Shown one piece after another: positions 34,021-45,317 of a stretch of 64,000 nt of DNA. Made by a program: the position numbers and the translations under genes. Every line of letters starts with the position of its first letter. Position 1 is the first letter of the stretch. The stretch comes from Lolium rigidum (Eukaryota > Streptophyta > Magnoliopsida > Poales > Poaceae), in NCBI RefSeq assembly GCF_022539505.1, contig NC_061514.1:43292179-43356178 (forward strand), written 5' to 3'. The notes under the pieces were generated by a model, which worked only from the letters and a program-made list of their open reading frames with translations, was not told the origin of the DNA and did no database searches.

Positions 34021-35525
34021 TGATACGTCCAATTTGCATCACTATTTTATATCATAATTTGTTGTTATTCATTGATATATTTCATATTTGGAGATAATAC
34101 TTATGTTATTTCATCTATTTTGCATGTTTCATGATTATTGGAGGATCGCGCACCGGAGTCAGGATTCTGCCGGAAAAAGCGCCGTCGAATGCAATATTTT
34201 GGAAGATCAACGGTTAACGGAAATTATATGAAAAATCCTATTTTTCCGAAGAGGAAGGGAGCCGTAAGGGGAGCCGAGGGGACCCGAGGTGGGCCCACCC
34301 CATAGGCCGGCGCGGCCCAAGGCCCGGCCGCGCCGCCTCGTGAGGAGGGGGCCCACAGCCCCTCTCGCCTCCTTTTCTTCGCGTACGCCTTCGTCCCGAA
34401 AACCTAAGCTCCGGGGGTACATCGCGAAGAGCCACAGCCGCCTCGCGGGGCGGAGAACACCGCAGAGAAAAGAGCTCTCCGGCAGGCTGAGATCCGCCGG
34501 GGAAATTCCTCCCGAGGGGGAAATCGACGCCATCGTCACCGTCATCGAGCTGGACATCATCTCCATCACCATCATCATCATCTTCATCATCATCACCGCC
34601 ATCTCCACCGCTGCACGCCGTCACCGCTGTAACAATTTGGGTTTGATCTTGATTGTTTGATAGGGGAAACTCTCCCGTGTTGATTTCTACTTGTTATTGA
34701 TGCTATTGAGTGAAACCGTTGAACCAAGGTTTATGTTCAGATTGTTATTCATCATCATATCACCTCTGATCATGTTCCATATGATGTCTCATGAGTAGTT
34801 CGTTTAGTTCTTGAGGACATGGGTGAAGTCTAAATGTTAGTAGTGAAGTATGGTTGAGTAATATTCAATGTTATGATATTTAAGTTGTGGTGTTATTCTT
34901 CCAGTGGTGTCGTGTGAACGTCGACTACACGACACTTCACCTTTATGGGCCTAGGGGAATGCATCTTGTACTCGTTTGCCAATTGCGGGGTTGCCGGAGT
35001 GACGAAACCCGAGCCCCCGTTGGTATATCGATGTAGGAGGGATAGCAGGATCTCGTAGTTTAAGGTCTGTGGTTAGATTTATCTTAATTACTTTCTTGTA
35101 GTTGCGGATGCTTGCAAGGGGTATAATCACAAGTATGTATTAGTCCTAGGAAGGGCGGTACATTAGCATAGGTTCACCCACACAACACTTATCAAAACAA
35201 TGAAGATTAATTAGCCGTATGTAGCGAAAGCACTAGACTAAAATCCCGTGTGTCCTCGAGAACGTTTGGTCATTATAAGTAAACAAACCGGCTTGTCCTT
35301 TGTGCTAAAAAGGATTGGGCCACTCGCTACAATTATTACTCTCGCACTTTACTTACTCGTACTTTATTCATTTGTTACATCAAAACCCCCTGAATACTTG
35401 TCTGTGAGCATTTACAGTGAATCCTTCATCGAAACTGCTTGTCAACACCTTCTGCTCCTCGTTGGGATCGACATTCTTACTTATCGAAGATATTACGATA
35501 CACCCCCTATACTTGTGGGTCATCA
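34021..35525 (+). repeat. LTR of element C (1505 bp)
   Basis: Starts TGATACGTCCAATTTGCATC and ends ...GTGGGTCATCA, followed by a primer site. It is a different subfamily from A, F, G and H, with little similarity beyond the ends. It includes a CATCAT-rich microsatellite-like tract (34545-34600). Confidence 0.85.
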
Positions 35526-35536
35526 AGACTATTTTC

Positions 35537-35554
35537 TGGCGCCGTTGCCGGGGA
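35537..35554 (+). other. Primer binding site of element C
   Basis: TGGCGCCGTTGCCGGGGA, a perfect Athila-type tRNA-Asp primer site 11 bp after the LTR end. Confidence 0.88.
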
Positions 35555-35563
35555 GTGAAGCGC

Positions 35564-37163
35564 TGATGCGTGTAATTGACACGTCCGTTGGGAACCCCAA
35601 GAGGAAGGTGTGATGCGCACAGCGGCAAGTTTCCCTCAGTTAGAAACCAAGGTTTAATCGAACCAGTAGGAGTCAAGAAGCACGTTGAAGGTTGATGGCG
35701 GCGGGATGTAGTGCGGCGCAACACCGCAGATTCCGGCGCCAACGTGGAACCCGCTCAACACAACCAAAGTACTTTGCCCCAACGAAACAAGTGAGGTTGT
35801 CAATCTCACCGGCTTGCCGTAACAAAGGGGTAACCGTATTGTGTGGAAGATGATTGTTTGCAAGAAGACAAGAAAACAAGTATTGCAAGCAGATTTGTAT
35901 TTCAGTATAAAAGAATGGACCGGGGTCCACAGTTCACTAGAGGTGTCTCTCCCATAAGATAAAAGCATGTTGGGTGAACAAATTACGATCGGGCAATTGA
36001 CAAATAGAGAGGGCATAACAATGCACATACATGTCATGATAAGTACAAGTGAGATTTAATTGGGCATTACGACAAAGTACATTGACCGCCATCCAACCGC
36101 ATCTATGCCTAAAAAGCCCACCTTCAGGTTATCATCCTAACCCCTTCCAGTATTAAGTTGCAAAGCAACAGACAATTGCATTAAGTATGGTGCGTAATGT
36201 AATCAACAACTACATCCTTAGACATAGCATCAATGTTTTATCCCTAGTGGCAACAGCACAACACAACCTTAGGGGTTTCGTCACTCCCCCGGATATCAAT
36301 GCGGGCATGAACCCACTATCGAGCATAAATACTCCCTCTTGGAGTTACTAGCATCAACTTGGCCGCAGCCTCTACTAATAACGGAGAGCATGCAAGATCA
36401 TAAACAACACATAGGTAATAACTTGATAATTAACATAACATGGTATTCTCTATCCATCGGATCCCGACAAACACAACATATAGCATTACATATAGATGAT
36501 CTTGATCATGTTAGACAGCTCACAAGATCCAACAATGAAGCACAATGAGGAGAAGACAACCATCTAGCTACTGCTATGGACCCATAGTCCAGGGGTGAAC
36601 TACTCACTCATCACTCCGGAGGCGACCATGGCGGTGAAGAGTCCTCCGGGAGATGAATCCCCTCTCCGGCAGGGTGCCGGAGGAGATCTCCCGTAATCCC
36701 CCGAGATGGGATTGGCGGCGGCGGCGTCTCCGGGAAGGTTTTCCGTATCATGGTTCTTCGTATCGGGGGTTTCGCGACGGAGGCTATAAGTAGGCGGAAG
36801 GGCAGAGTCGGAGGGCCGACGAGGGGCCCACACCATAGGGCGGCGCGGGCCCCCTCCGGCCGCGCGGCCCTATGGTGGCGGCGCCTCGTCGCCCCACTTC
36901 GTATCCCTTTCGGTCTTCTCGGAAGCTTCGTGGCAAAATAGGACCCCGGGCGTTGATTTCGTCCAATTCCGAGAATATTTCGTTACTAGGATTTCTGAAA
37001 CCAAAAACAGCGAGAAAACAACAACCGGCTCTTTCGGCATCTTGTTAATAGGTTAGTTCCAGAAAATGCACGAATATGACATAAAGTGTGGATAAAACAT
37101 GTAGATATCATCAATAATGTGGCATGGAACATAAGAAATTATTGATACGTCGGAGACGTATCA
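35564..37163 (-). mobile_element. Solo LTR D inside element C
   Basis: A 1600-bp LTR of the 'TGATACGTCTCCGACGTATC' subtype on the minus strand, ending ...TTACACGCATCA. It is flanked by AGCGC at 35559-35563 and 37164-37168. No internal DNA remains, so it is a product of LTR-LTR recombination. Confidence 0.9.
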
Positions 37164-37245
37164 AGCGCTATTGGTAAGTGGAATTGGTAAGGGAAATTTC
37201 TACTGTTTGTGCTGATTTTATTTCTGCCTGCTGCTATAATTCATT

Positions 37246-37846
37246 ATGGAGAGATCTTCTCTTGAGTGTTTATTTGGGAAATCTACTACTACTGCAAAGG
37301 TAGTGGATGAGGCGCCGTGTAAGGAAGAAATACCATACAAAATACCTATGAAAATTATTGAACGTGTAGTGGATAACCGTTATACAGGGGATTGAACTGT
37401 CCACCCTGGAGATCATTTACTGTTCTTACATGAATTATGCGGTTTATTCAAGTGTGCAGGTATTGCTATGGATGAAGTGAGGAAGAAACTGTTCTCTATA
37501 TCGCTGTCTGGTAAAGCGGCGCATTGGTATAAATTACTGGATAATGGGGATTCTCTTGAATGGAATGATATTGTGCCCCTGTTTTATTCTAAGTTCTATC
37601 CTCCAAGTGAGATTCACAAAGATCGGAATCGCATATATATTTTTTGGCCTCATGAAGGAGAGAGTATTGCCCAAGCGTGGGGGAGATTGAAGTCTTTAAT
37701 GCTCAAATGCCCCATTCATGAGCTTCCTGGTAATATTATTACTGATAATTTCTATGCAAGACTTTCTTTTTAAGACAAGACCTTGCTGGATACTTCTTGT
37801 TCTGGATCATTTACGCGCAACAAGGAAGAGTTTAAAAGGGACCTTC
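37246..37846 (+). pseudogene. gag N-part of element C, interrupted
   Basis: The frame from ATG 37246 gives M-E-R-S-S-L-E-C-L-F-G-K and, after an in-frame TGA near 37393, the gag core 'SGKAAHWYKLLD ... FYSKFYPPSE ... QAWGRLKSLMLKCP'. A second stop follows near 37771. The sequence is cut at 37846 by element E. Any remaining gag-pol of C would lie beyond E, in or across the gap. It is homologous to, but clearly different from, the gag of element A. Confidence 0.8.
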
Positions 37847-39013
37847 TGTTGGCGTCAGAAACCCACCGGCGGGCAGCGACGGGCAACACAGTAGAGCCGG
37901 GAACAACTAGGGCTGCGGCTGGCCCCAGTCCCTCAGAGCGACGGCCCGCAAAGCCTCCTGGTCACACGTCCGATGCTATCGCAAGGGCGTGCCACCCGAC
38001 CTATACCGGTCGGGAAGGTGTGGATGATGCCTCGCTTAGTTTTCTGCAGGGCACACACGTAAACGTTAAATACGAGCCTCGATCGGCTCTCGAGTTATCT
38101 CCGTGAATCGGCTCAAAGAGCCGATCCACCCATGATTCGAACAAGGTGTCCGAATATATGGTGGTCCTGCTTGATCAAGATAAAGCTGATGAGATCTACG
38201 ACGATTTAGGGTTTTCACCGCATAATCGGATCTTCCTACTCACGATTGGGCCTCGCGCTCGCGTACGGTGATCATAAGCCGATCCTAGACAGGGCCTAAA
38301 AACCAACACGAGGTTGATCCCCGGACATCCTTTCTAGGGCTAGCGAACTTCACCCTACACGCCGCCGGATCCTCCAACCCTTTGTAGGGCCTAACTATTG
38401 CGGATATTAAACTAATCCTTGAAGAATCAAGGAGCAACCGTAACGGATCGAATCTACTAAACCATGATCAAGCGGGTGCCGCCCCTACACCTAGGATAGG
38501 TGTAAGGGCGGCTAGACATGCAAGGGTCGCACGACGATAGCATATTATACGAAGAACAATGCTAACCCTAACATATCTAAGATAACTACGTTGCTCGCCA
38601 TCAAAAAGGCTTCAGAGACGAGCAACGCATGAACAACGTGATAGGCATTACGCTGCCTAGATCGCAAGATGCGATCTAGGCAGCATGGTGCTTACCGGTA
38701 GAAACCCTCGAGACGAAGGAGTTGGCGATGCGCCGAGATTTGTTTGTGTTGAACGTTGGTTGTTGTTTATTCCATAAACCCTAGATACATATTTATAGTC
38801 CCGGGGACTTTCTAATTTAGGTGTGCACCTAACCGTGCACGAGACAAATTCTAACTTTTGATCTACGATACAATCTACTATAATTAACGATACACGGGCA
38901 ATCTAGCCCAAATTCTTCGTGCAAGGCCGCTTCAGAGATCTTCCACGTGTAATCTTCCAAGCCCATCTTGATCGCGGCCCATCTCCTGATTTAGCCAAAA
39001 TCTGGTGATAACA
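37847..39013 (-). repeat. 3' LTR of element E
   Basis: On minus it begins TGTTATCACCAGATTTTGG and ends ...CTGACGCCAACA. It contains a perfect hairpin, ATCGGCTC-AAA-GAGCCGAT, at 38107-38125 that is also present in the other LTR. The purine-rich AACCAGGAGGGGCATG (minus) just before it, at 39014-39029, is the likely polypurine tract. Confidence 0.85.
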
Positions 39014-39280
39014 CATGCCCCTCCTGGTTTTGGTAATGATAATTTCAAAACCACTCTGTTTTTCCTCCGAGGTGTCATATCGTGGCAGAGCAGAACCGTC
39101 GCAGTATGCTTCATCATGACGACTTGCCTTCCCAACTTCTCTGCACGATTTGACAGTTTTGGCACCATGTCCTCGAAAACCGTTCGAAAATTAAATCCCC
39201 ACTTCTTTTATTTAACCGCACCGAACAGTTCTCCTCCTCATCCCCTCCGCATTAGCACTCCAAAAGCCCTTCTGCGCACC

Positions 39281-39769
39281 ATGTCCTCCTCTTCCTCCAC
39301 CTCATCGGAACTTTCCCTTGGGTCCTCCTCCTCCCGCGAGACGCCGCCGGACATTCGCGCACCAGAGGAATGGGACCTGGAAGACCACGCCTCCTCCATC
39401 TGGTCCGAGGACGACAAGTCCTTGACCAGTGGGGAGAGCGACCTCCGCTTCCTCGCCGACGGGGAATCGGAGGAAGAGAGAGACGACGATCGCTTCTCCT
39501 GGGACGACTTCACCACCTCCGAGGAGGTAGGGGAGGAGGAGGAGGAGGAGGAGGACGACGATAGCCCCTCCGACGAGCCGCCGGCTAAGCGCCACTGCCC
39601 CTGGCCGGGGAATCTCAGTGACTACGACAGCGACGATGATGACGATGACGAGGAGGATGAGGACAATGAAGGTCCCGCCGGCGGTCGCTACAGCAGCGAC
39701 GACGAGCCCGCCGGGAGCAGCGCCGACAGCGGCGACGAGGGTGATGACGAGGGCAGCGACGGCCCGTAG
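39281..39769 (+). CDS. Acidic ORF antisense to element E (162 aa)
   Basis: ATG 39281 opens an uninterrupted 162-codon frame on the strand opposite to the element's gag-pro, between the coding remnants and the 3' LTR. The product is Ser-rich at the N-end (residues 2-24) and then extremely rich in Asp/Glu. It has a short conserved-looking insert 'PPAKRHCPWPGNLSDYDSDD' and a Gly/Ser/Asp tail. AT-rich TTTATTTAA at about 39208 could serve as a TATA-like element. Extra antisense ORFs in this position are known from Tat-lineage elements; their role is unknown. The frame extends upstream to 39005, but the Ser-rich start fits better. No enzymatic motif. Confidence 0.6.
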   Translation: MSSSSSTSSELSLGSSSSRETPPDIRAPEEWDLEDHASSIWSEDDKSLTSGESDLRFLADGESEEERDDDRFSWDDFTTSEEVGEEEEEEEDDDSPSDEPPAKRHCPWPGNLSDYDSDDDDDDEEDEDNEGPAGGRYSSDDEPAGSSADSGDEGDDEGSDGP

Positions 39770-41297
39770 ATAGGACCCTTAGTATAGGATCAACAGTAGT
39801 AGACGGGGCAATGTATCCCCTTAGTACTCCCTTTTGAGAGCAATCAGCTCTTCTATGTAAGAAATCTGGTTTATCAATGAAGAAATTCCCCAATTTGATT
39901 TTGCCGATTTCCTTGATGCCAATTCAGCCGATTTCCCTTCATACTGATTCCGCCGATCGTCACTTAGACAATGCTTAATGAGCCGATGACAACGCATCGG
40001 TTTCTCATGACCCATTCTTCACCCCTTTGACATCGGAGCGATCGTGAATTTGATCAACGCCCGAAAGCTGAGGTTAAAAATATCAATCCTTCACGATCTA
40101 TCTTTCGCCTTTTCCAACCGATGACTTTGAGTTCTAGCGGACAACCAGGCAGATCAACACCCTTACGAGAGCCCTAGAACCATTGCTGAAACGACTTGAT
40201 GCTGAAGTCGATACCTCTGGGTTTCAGATATTCAGTAATACTCTTCAAACATGCCCAATCCCCTTTAAAAGGGTTATGATGGAGGGCTATCCGATGAAAC
40301 TCCGATCGGCTTCTTAAGAACAGAATATCTACGCAATCAGTTGCCCCCCCCCCCCGAGCCTCTACCAAGGCGAGCATAGCAATGGGCTAACCAAACGTGT
40401 CGCCATCGGTTTCCAAGTCATGATGCAGAACCAGCCGATTTTAACAAAAATGGCTCTCCAGAGCAGAGAACCTTCAGAGTGAGCTGCCCCCCGAGCTTCT
40501 TCAGTCCACTTCCCGCGCATTGCAAATCAGATCGGCTCCTTTTCTTTTTGGGGGATCTGGGCAACCCACCTTTAGCCTGATCTGCACATCCATGCTGCTC
40601 TTGGCATTGTTCTTGAAGAGAGGACCCGAGCCACTGAACCACTCCATTGAGGAGTTCTTCCATTAGAATCTCTCTTCGTGGCCCACTTCCTGCTCCATCG
40701 GGCCACCTCTTGAGTCGATGGCCACGTATCGGCTTTCTATCCTTAAGTCGATGTTCCGTCGCATCGGCTATGCTTAAAAAAATTTGAATTTTTTACGGCC
40801 GATTTATGTATCGGCCCCCATACTTCCACACCCATCATCGAAGGATGAGACGCTCCTACTGCATATCCTCGTGTTTTGTCCACCTAGGTGCCCCCTCGAG
40901 CCGATTCTGTCAAGAGAATTGATGGTATCGGCTCTGTAGGTATTCCCTCGTTGGATCAACTGTTGAACCCAAGCAGAATGGATGGTGAGGATAATTTTGG
41001 CCGATTGCTGGAATCGGCCTCCACGTCGCTTGCTCGATGAAGGTTTTATAATGTTCCTTCATAAACTTTTGGGGCCGATCACAAGGATCAGCCTCGCCAC
41101 GTTCGTCCATCGACGTTTGCTTTGTTACACGGTCAGGCCGGTGGATAAAACCAGCCTAACCCCGTTCTTTGTCACGTCGATGCGCTCGTAGTCGTCCAAA
41201 TTGATGCCTGAGAGTGGCTCTTGGCCCGATGTCTCCCAAACGTCCATGCCAGCCTGTTGAAATCTCGACCGAATCATCTGCGTGGACGACTTCTACT
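39770..41297. other. Non-coding interior of element E rich in GCCGAT/ATCGGC
   Basis: No stable reading frame. The hexamer GCCGAT or its complement ATCGGC recurs many times (for example around 39900, 39980, 40430, 40725, 40800, 40905, 41000). A C-run lies at about 40345. In autonomous Tat elements this stretch would hold RT, RNase H and integrase; none can be seen. Confidence 0.6.
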
Positions 41298-42841
41298 TCA
41301 TCCCCATCCCACCGTATTAGGCATTGGTGCATCGTGGATGGAATGCAACAGCTTGGCGTGGATCCAATCTCTCCCTAGTAGGACAGCATAGGTACTCTTG
41401 CCGTCGACAATAAAGAACGTCGTAGGGACCGTTTTCCTTCCTACGGTCGGATCCACATTCGGAACACCTTGTGTGTCGGATGCTTGGCCGTTGAAATCGC
41501 TCGTTGTTACATTGGTCTTGATCGGATCCGAGCTGGAGCGTCCCAACCGACGTAGCATGGAGTATGGCATAATGTTAACCGCCGCTCCGTGTCTACCAAC
41601 ATCTTGTTGACAAGGCTGCCCATTGATGTAGCCTCGCAAGTACAAGGCCTTCGGCATGCCTCGTAACTTCTTTCTCGTGGCTTCTCAAAGATGACCGGCC
41701 GTGGGCCGCAGTCCAATTGCGCCACAGGTGCTTCATATAATCTTGGAGCGCTAACTCCGTTGGAAGAATGAAGACCATGTTTGTGCCAGCCGATGTATCA
41801 TCATCGGCTTTCCTTTGCTTGGAGCGCCACTCTTTTCTTTGTGGCCGACCTTCTTCGTCCAGGGTTCGCTGAATTTTGGCGGCCAGATCAGGCCGTGCCT
41901 TCCTCAACGTGTGCAGGTACAATCTTTCAGCTTCCTCCAACCCACGCAGACGCTGAACCCTTCGCTTCTGGGAGCGGCTGAGCCCATCAGGGCACCACCT
42001 TGGCCGATGATACTTATCTCCTTGATCATCGTCCTCTAGTTCCTCAAGATCTTCCACCCGAACGGACTCAGCATGCTTGTACCGAGGCGGGAGAGGCCCT
42101 AGGCGCTTGAACACGGACACGTTAGATGCATCCTTATTCTTCTGTTTGCATTCTGGGCAGTTGCCGATTGTTGGCAATCGGCTCATTCCTGAGTCCCAGC
42201 AATGTTTGAAGAAAGGACAGTCCCAGTGCCTATCCATGTCATCCTGCCCCCTTGACTTCCCTCTAGCGTGACGCTTGTACCCGTCGTGGATTCCATCATG
42301 CCGACGGTACTATTCTGTCCTCTGCATTAGACCGACAATCCCTCTCACCATCTACGTCGTAGCGCCGACGTTGGTCGTACTGCTGCTCATATTTGTTGAG
42401 GAGACGCACGGAGAGTGGAGGTTGATAGCGCACGCTTCTCACTTCCTCCTCTGTCAGGTACCGTGTGTCATCATCTTGGGGCCGGTCGTGTGGATCGGCC
42501 TCCTCTTTATCCTTGCCACGGGAGTGGCTGTTTTCCGTTTCATCTTTGCCATGGCGGCTTGCAAGCCCCGCCATGTTGATACCAAAGGAGAACTCTGGCT
42601 CCCTTATGGAGTGGCTGAGATCCACCATGTTGACGCCAAGCCACGGACGTGTGCTCCCATGGAGCTTGACATCGTGTGGACGGGTCTTTTCAAAGGAGCC
42701 GATGAGTTCGGCTTTGAGGACTGCCTTGATCTCGTCATGTTTCTTCTTGAGCTTGTCAGTCAGGTCCTCGTACTTGACCGGAGTGCTTTCCGCCATCTCG
42801 GATGTAGATGGCGATGAGGTGGATGTTGAAGATCGTCCCAC
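41298..42841 (-). pseudogene. gag-protease remnants of element E
   Basis: Three minus-strand frames form a broken gag-pro. Frame 42841-42296 carries the Tat-type gag start 'MAESTPVKYEDLTDKLKKK'. Frame 42237-41593 carries 'HWDCPFFKHCW ... NCPECKQKN' (a Cys-rich zinc-binding segment) and '...SQKRRVQRLR'. Frame 41657-41298 carries the retropepsin C-part 'GAAVNIMPYSMLRRLG ... FFIVDGKSTYAVLLGRDWIH'. The active-site V-D-T is split from G-A-A by an indel near 41595. Most of the capsid core between gag start and zinc segment is absent compared with autonomous relatives, and no pol follows. Confidence 0.78.
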
Positions 42842-42852
42842 CGGGCGTGCCA
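42835..42852 (-). other. Primer binding site of element E
   Basis: On minus it reads TGGCACGCCCGGTGGGAC, five bases inside the LTR. This is the primer-site type seen in grass Tat-lineage elements. Confidence 0.75.
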
Positions 42853-42857
42853 GAATG

Positions 42858-43608
42858 TGTTGGCGTCAGAAACCCACCGGCGGGCAGCGACGGGCAACAC
42901 AAGAGAGCCGGGAACAACTAGGGCTGCGGCTGGCCCCGGTCCCTCGGAGCGACGGCCCGCAAAGCCTCCTCGGTCACACGTCCGATGCTATCGCAAGGGC
43001 GTGCCACTCCGACCTATACCCGGTCAGGAAGGTGTGGATGATGCCTCGCTTAGTTTCCTGCAGGGCACACACGTAAACGTTAAATACGAGCCTCGATCGG
43101 CTCTTCAGGTTATCCTGTGAATCGGCTCAAAGAGCCGATCCACCCATGATTCGAACAAGGTGTCCGAATATATGGTGGTCCTGCTTGATCAAGATAAAGC
43201 TGATGAGATCTACGACGATTTAGGGTTTTCACCGCATAATCGGATCTTCCTACTCACGATTGGGCCTCGCGCTCGCGTACGGTGATCATAAGCCGATCCT
43301 AGACAGGGCCTAAAAACCAACACGAGGTTGATCCCCGGAACATCCTTTCTAGGGCTAGCGAACTTCACCCTACACGCCGCTGGATCCTCCAACCCTTTGT
43401 AGGGCCTAACTATTGCAGATATTAAACTAATCCTTGAAGAATCAAGGAGCAACCGTAACGGATCGAATCTACTAAACCATGATCAAGCGGGTGCCGCCCC
43501 TACACCTAGGATAGGTGTAAGGGCGGCTAGACATGCAAGGGTCGCACGACGATAGCATATTATACGAAGAACAATGCTAAACCTAACATATCTAAGATAA
43601 CTACGTTG
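42858..43608 (-). repeat. 5' LTR of element E, truncated by the gap
   Basis: 751 bp match 37847 onward up to '...AACTACGTTG' (38591 in the other LTR). About 416 bp of this LTR must be missing in the gap. Confidence 0.85.
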
Positions 43609-43708
43609 NNNNNNNNNNNNNNNNNNNNNNNNNNNNNNNNNNNNNNNNNNNNNNNNNNNNNNNNNNNNNNNNNNNNNNNNNNNNNNNNNNNNNNNNNNNN
43701 NNNNNNNN
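43609..43708. other. Assembly gap (100 N)
   Basis: A 100-N placeholder. By comparison with the other copies it should hide at least the end of the E LTR, the rest of element C, and about 1.7 kb of the 3' internal region of element A. Confidence 0.95.
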
Positions 43709-43715
43709 GGATGCT

Positions 43716-45317
43716 TGATACGTCCCAAACGTATCTATAATTTCTTATGTTCCATGCTACTTTTATGATGATACTCACATGTTTCATACACATTATATGT
43801 CATATTTATGCATTTTCCGGCACTAACCTATTGACGAGATGCCGAAGAGCCAGTTGTTGTTTTCTGCTGTTTTTGGTTTCAGAAATCCTAATAAGGAAAT
43901 ATTCTCGGAATTGGACGAAATCAACGCCCAGGGTCCTAATTTCACACGAAGCTTCCAGAAGACCGAAGGAGTCACGAAGTGGGGCCACGAGGTGGCCACA
44001 CAACAGGGCGGCGCGGCCCAAGCCCTGGCCGTGCCGGCCTACTGTGTGGGCCCCTCGTGACGCCTCCTGACCTGCCCTTCCGCCTACTTAAAGTCTTCGT
44101 CGCGAAAACCCCAGTACCGAGAGCCACGATACGGAAAACCTTCCAGAGACGCCGCTGCCGCCAATCCCATCTCGGGGGATTCAGGAGATCGCCTCCGGCA
44201 CCCTGCCGGAGAGGGGAATCATCTCCCGGAGGTCTCTTCATCGCCATGATCACCTCCGGATCGATGTGTGAGTAGTCCACCCCTGGACTATGGGTCCATA
44301 GCGGTAGCTAGATGGTTGTCTTCTCCTCATTGTGCTATCATGTTAGATCTTGTGAGCTGCCTATCATGATCAAGATCATCTATTTGTAATGCTACATGTT
44401 GTGTTTGTTGGGATCCGATGAATATTGAATACTATGTCAAGTTGATTATCAATCTATCATATATGTTATTTATGTTCTTGCATGCTCTCCGTTGCTAGTA
44501 GAGGCTCGGCCAAGTTGATACTTGTGACTCCAAGAGGGGGTATTTATGCTCGATAGTGGGTTCATGCCTCCATTAAATGCGGGACGGTGACGAGAAAGTT
44601 CTAAGGTTGTGGATGTCTTTGTTGCCACTAGGGATAAAACATCGATGCTTTGTCTAAGGATATTTGTGTTGATTACATTACGCACCATACTTAATGCAAT
44701 TGTCACGTTGTTTACAACTTAATACCGGAAGGGGTTCGGATGATAACACTGAAAGTGGACTTTTTAGGCATAGATGCATGTTTGGATAGCTGTCTATGTA
44801 CTTTGTCGTAATGCCTTGATTAAATCTCATAGTACTCATCATGATATATGTATGTGCATTGTTATGCCTTCTTTATTTGTCAATTGCCCAACTGTAATTT
44901 GTTCACCCAACATCTGTTTATCTTATGGGAGAGACACCACTAGTGAGCTGTGGACCCCGGTCCAATTCTTTACATCTGAAATACAATCTACTGCAATTGT
45001 TCGTTCTTGTTCTTCGCAAACAAACATCATCATCCACACTATACATCTAATCCTTTGTTTACGGCAAGCCGGTGAGATTGACAACCTCATTCGTTACGTT
45101 GGGGCAAAGTACTGTGATTGTGTTGTGCGGGTTCCACGTTGGCACCGGAATCTGCTGGTGTTGCGCCGCACTACACTCCGCCGCCATCAACCTTCAACGT
45201 GCTTCTTGGCTCCTACTGGTTCGATAACCTTGGTTTCTTACTGAGGGAAAACTTGCTGCTGTGCGCATCACACCTTCCTCTTGGGGTTCCCAACGGACGT
45301 GTCAACTACGCGCATCA
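43716..45317 (+). repeat. LTR F (probable 3' LTR of element A)
   Basis: 1602 bp from TGATACGTCCC to ...CGCGCATCA. It is preceded by GGATGCT, the end of the family PPT also found before LTR H at 50282-50288, so it is a 3' LTR. It is directly followed by the truncated LTR G with no spacer. Confidence 0.85.

Larger units (their letters stand above)
37847..43608 (-). mobile_element. Element E: Tat-like gypsy element, non-autonomous
   Basis: Orientation is minus: 5' LTR at right (42858 to the gap), primer site 42835-42852, gag-pro remnants 42841-41298, long non-coding zone, antisense ORF 39281-39769, PPT and 3' LTR at left (39013-37847). The LTRs (1167 bp) differ by scattered substitutions and 1-2 bp indels, roughly 3% by eye over the first 250 bp. 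No polymerase or integrase sequence is present. The left target flank is CCTTC; the right flank is in the gap. Confidence 0.82.

Noticed and set aside
34545..34600. CAT/ATC microsatellite as an independent feature
   Set aside because: It is part of LTR C.
35380..35742. 120-codon minus frame near 35.4-35.7 kb
   Set aside because: It crosses the junction between LTR C, its primer site and solo LTR D, so it is a chance frame over element boundaries.
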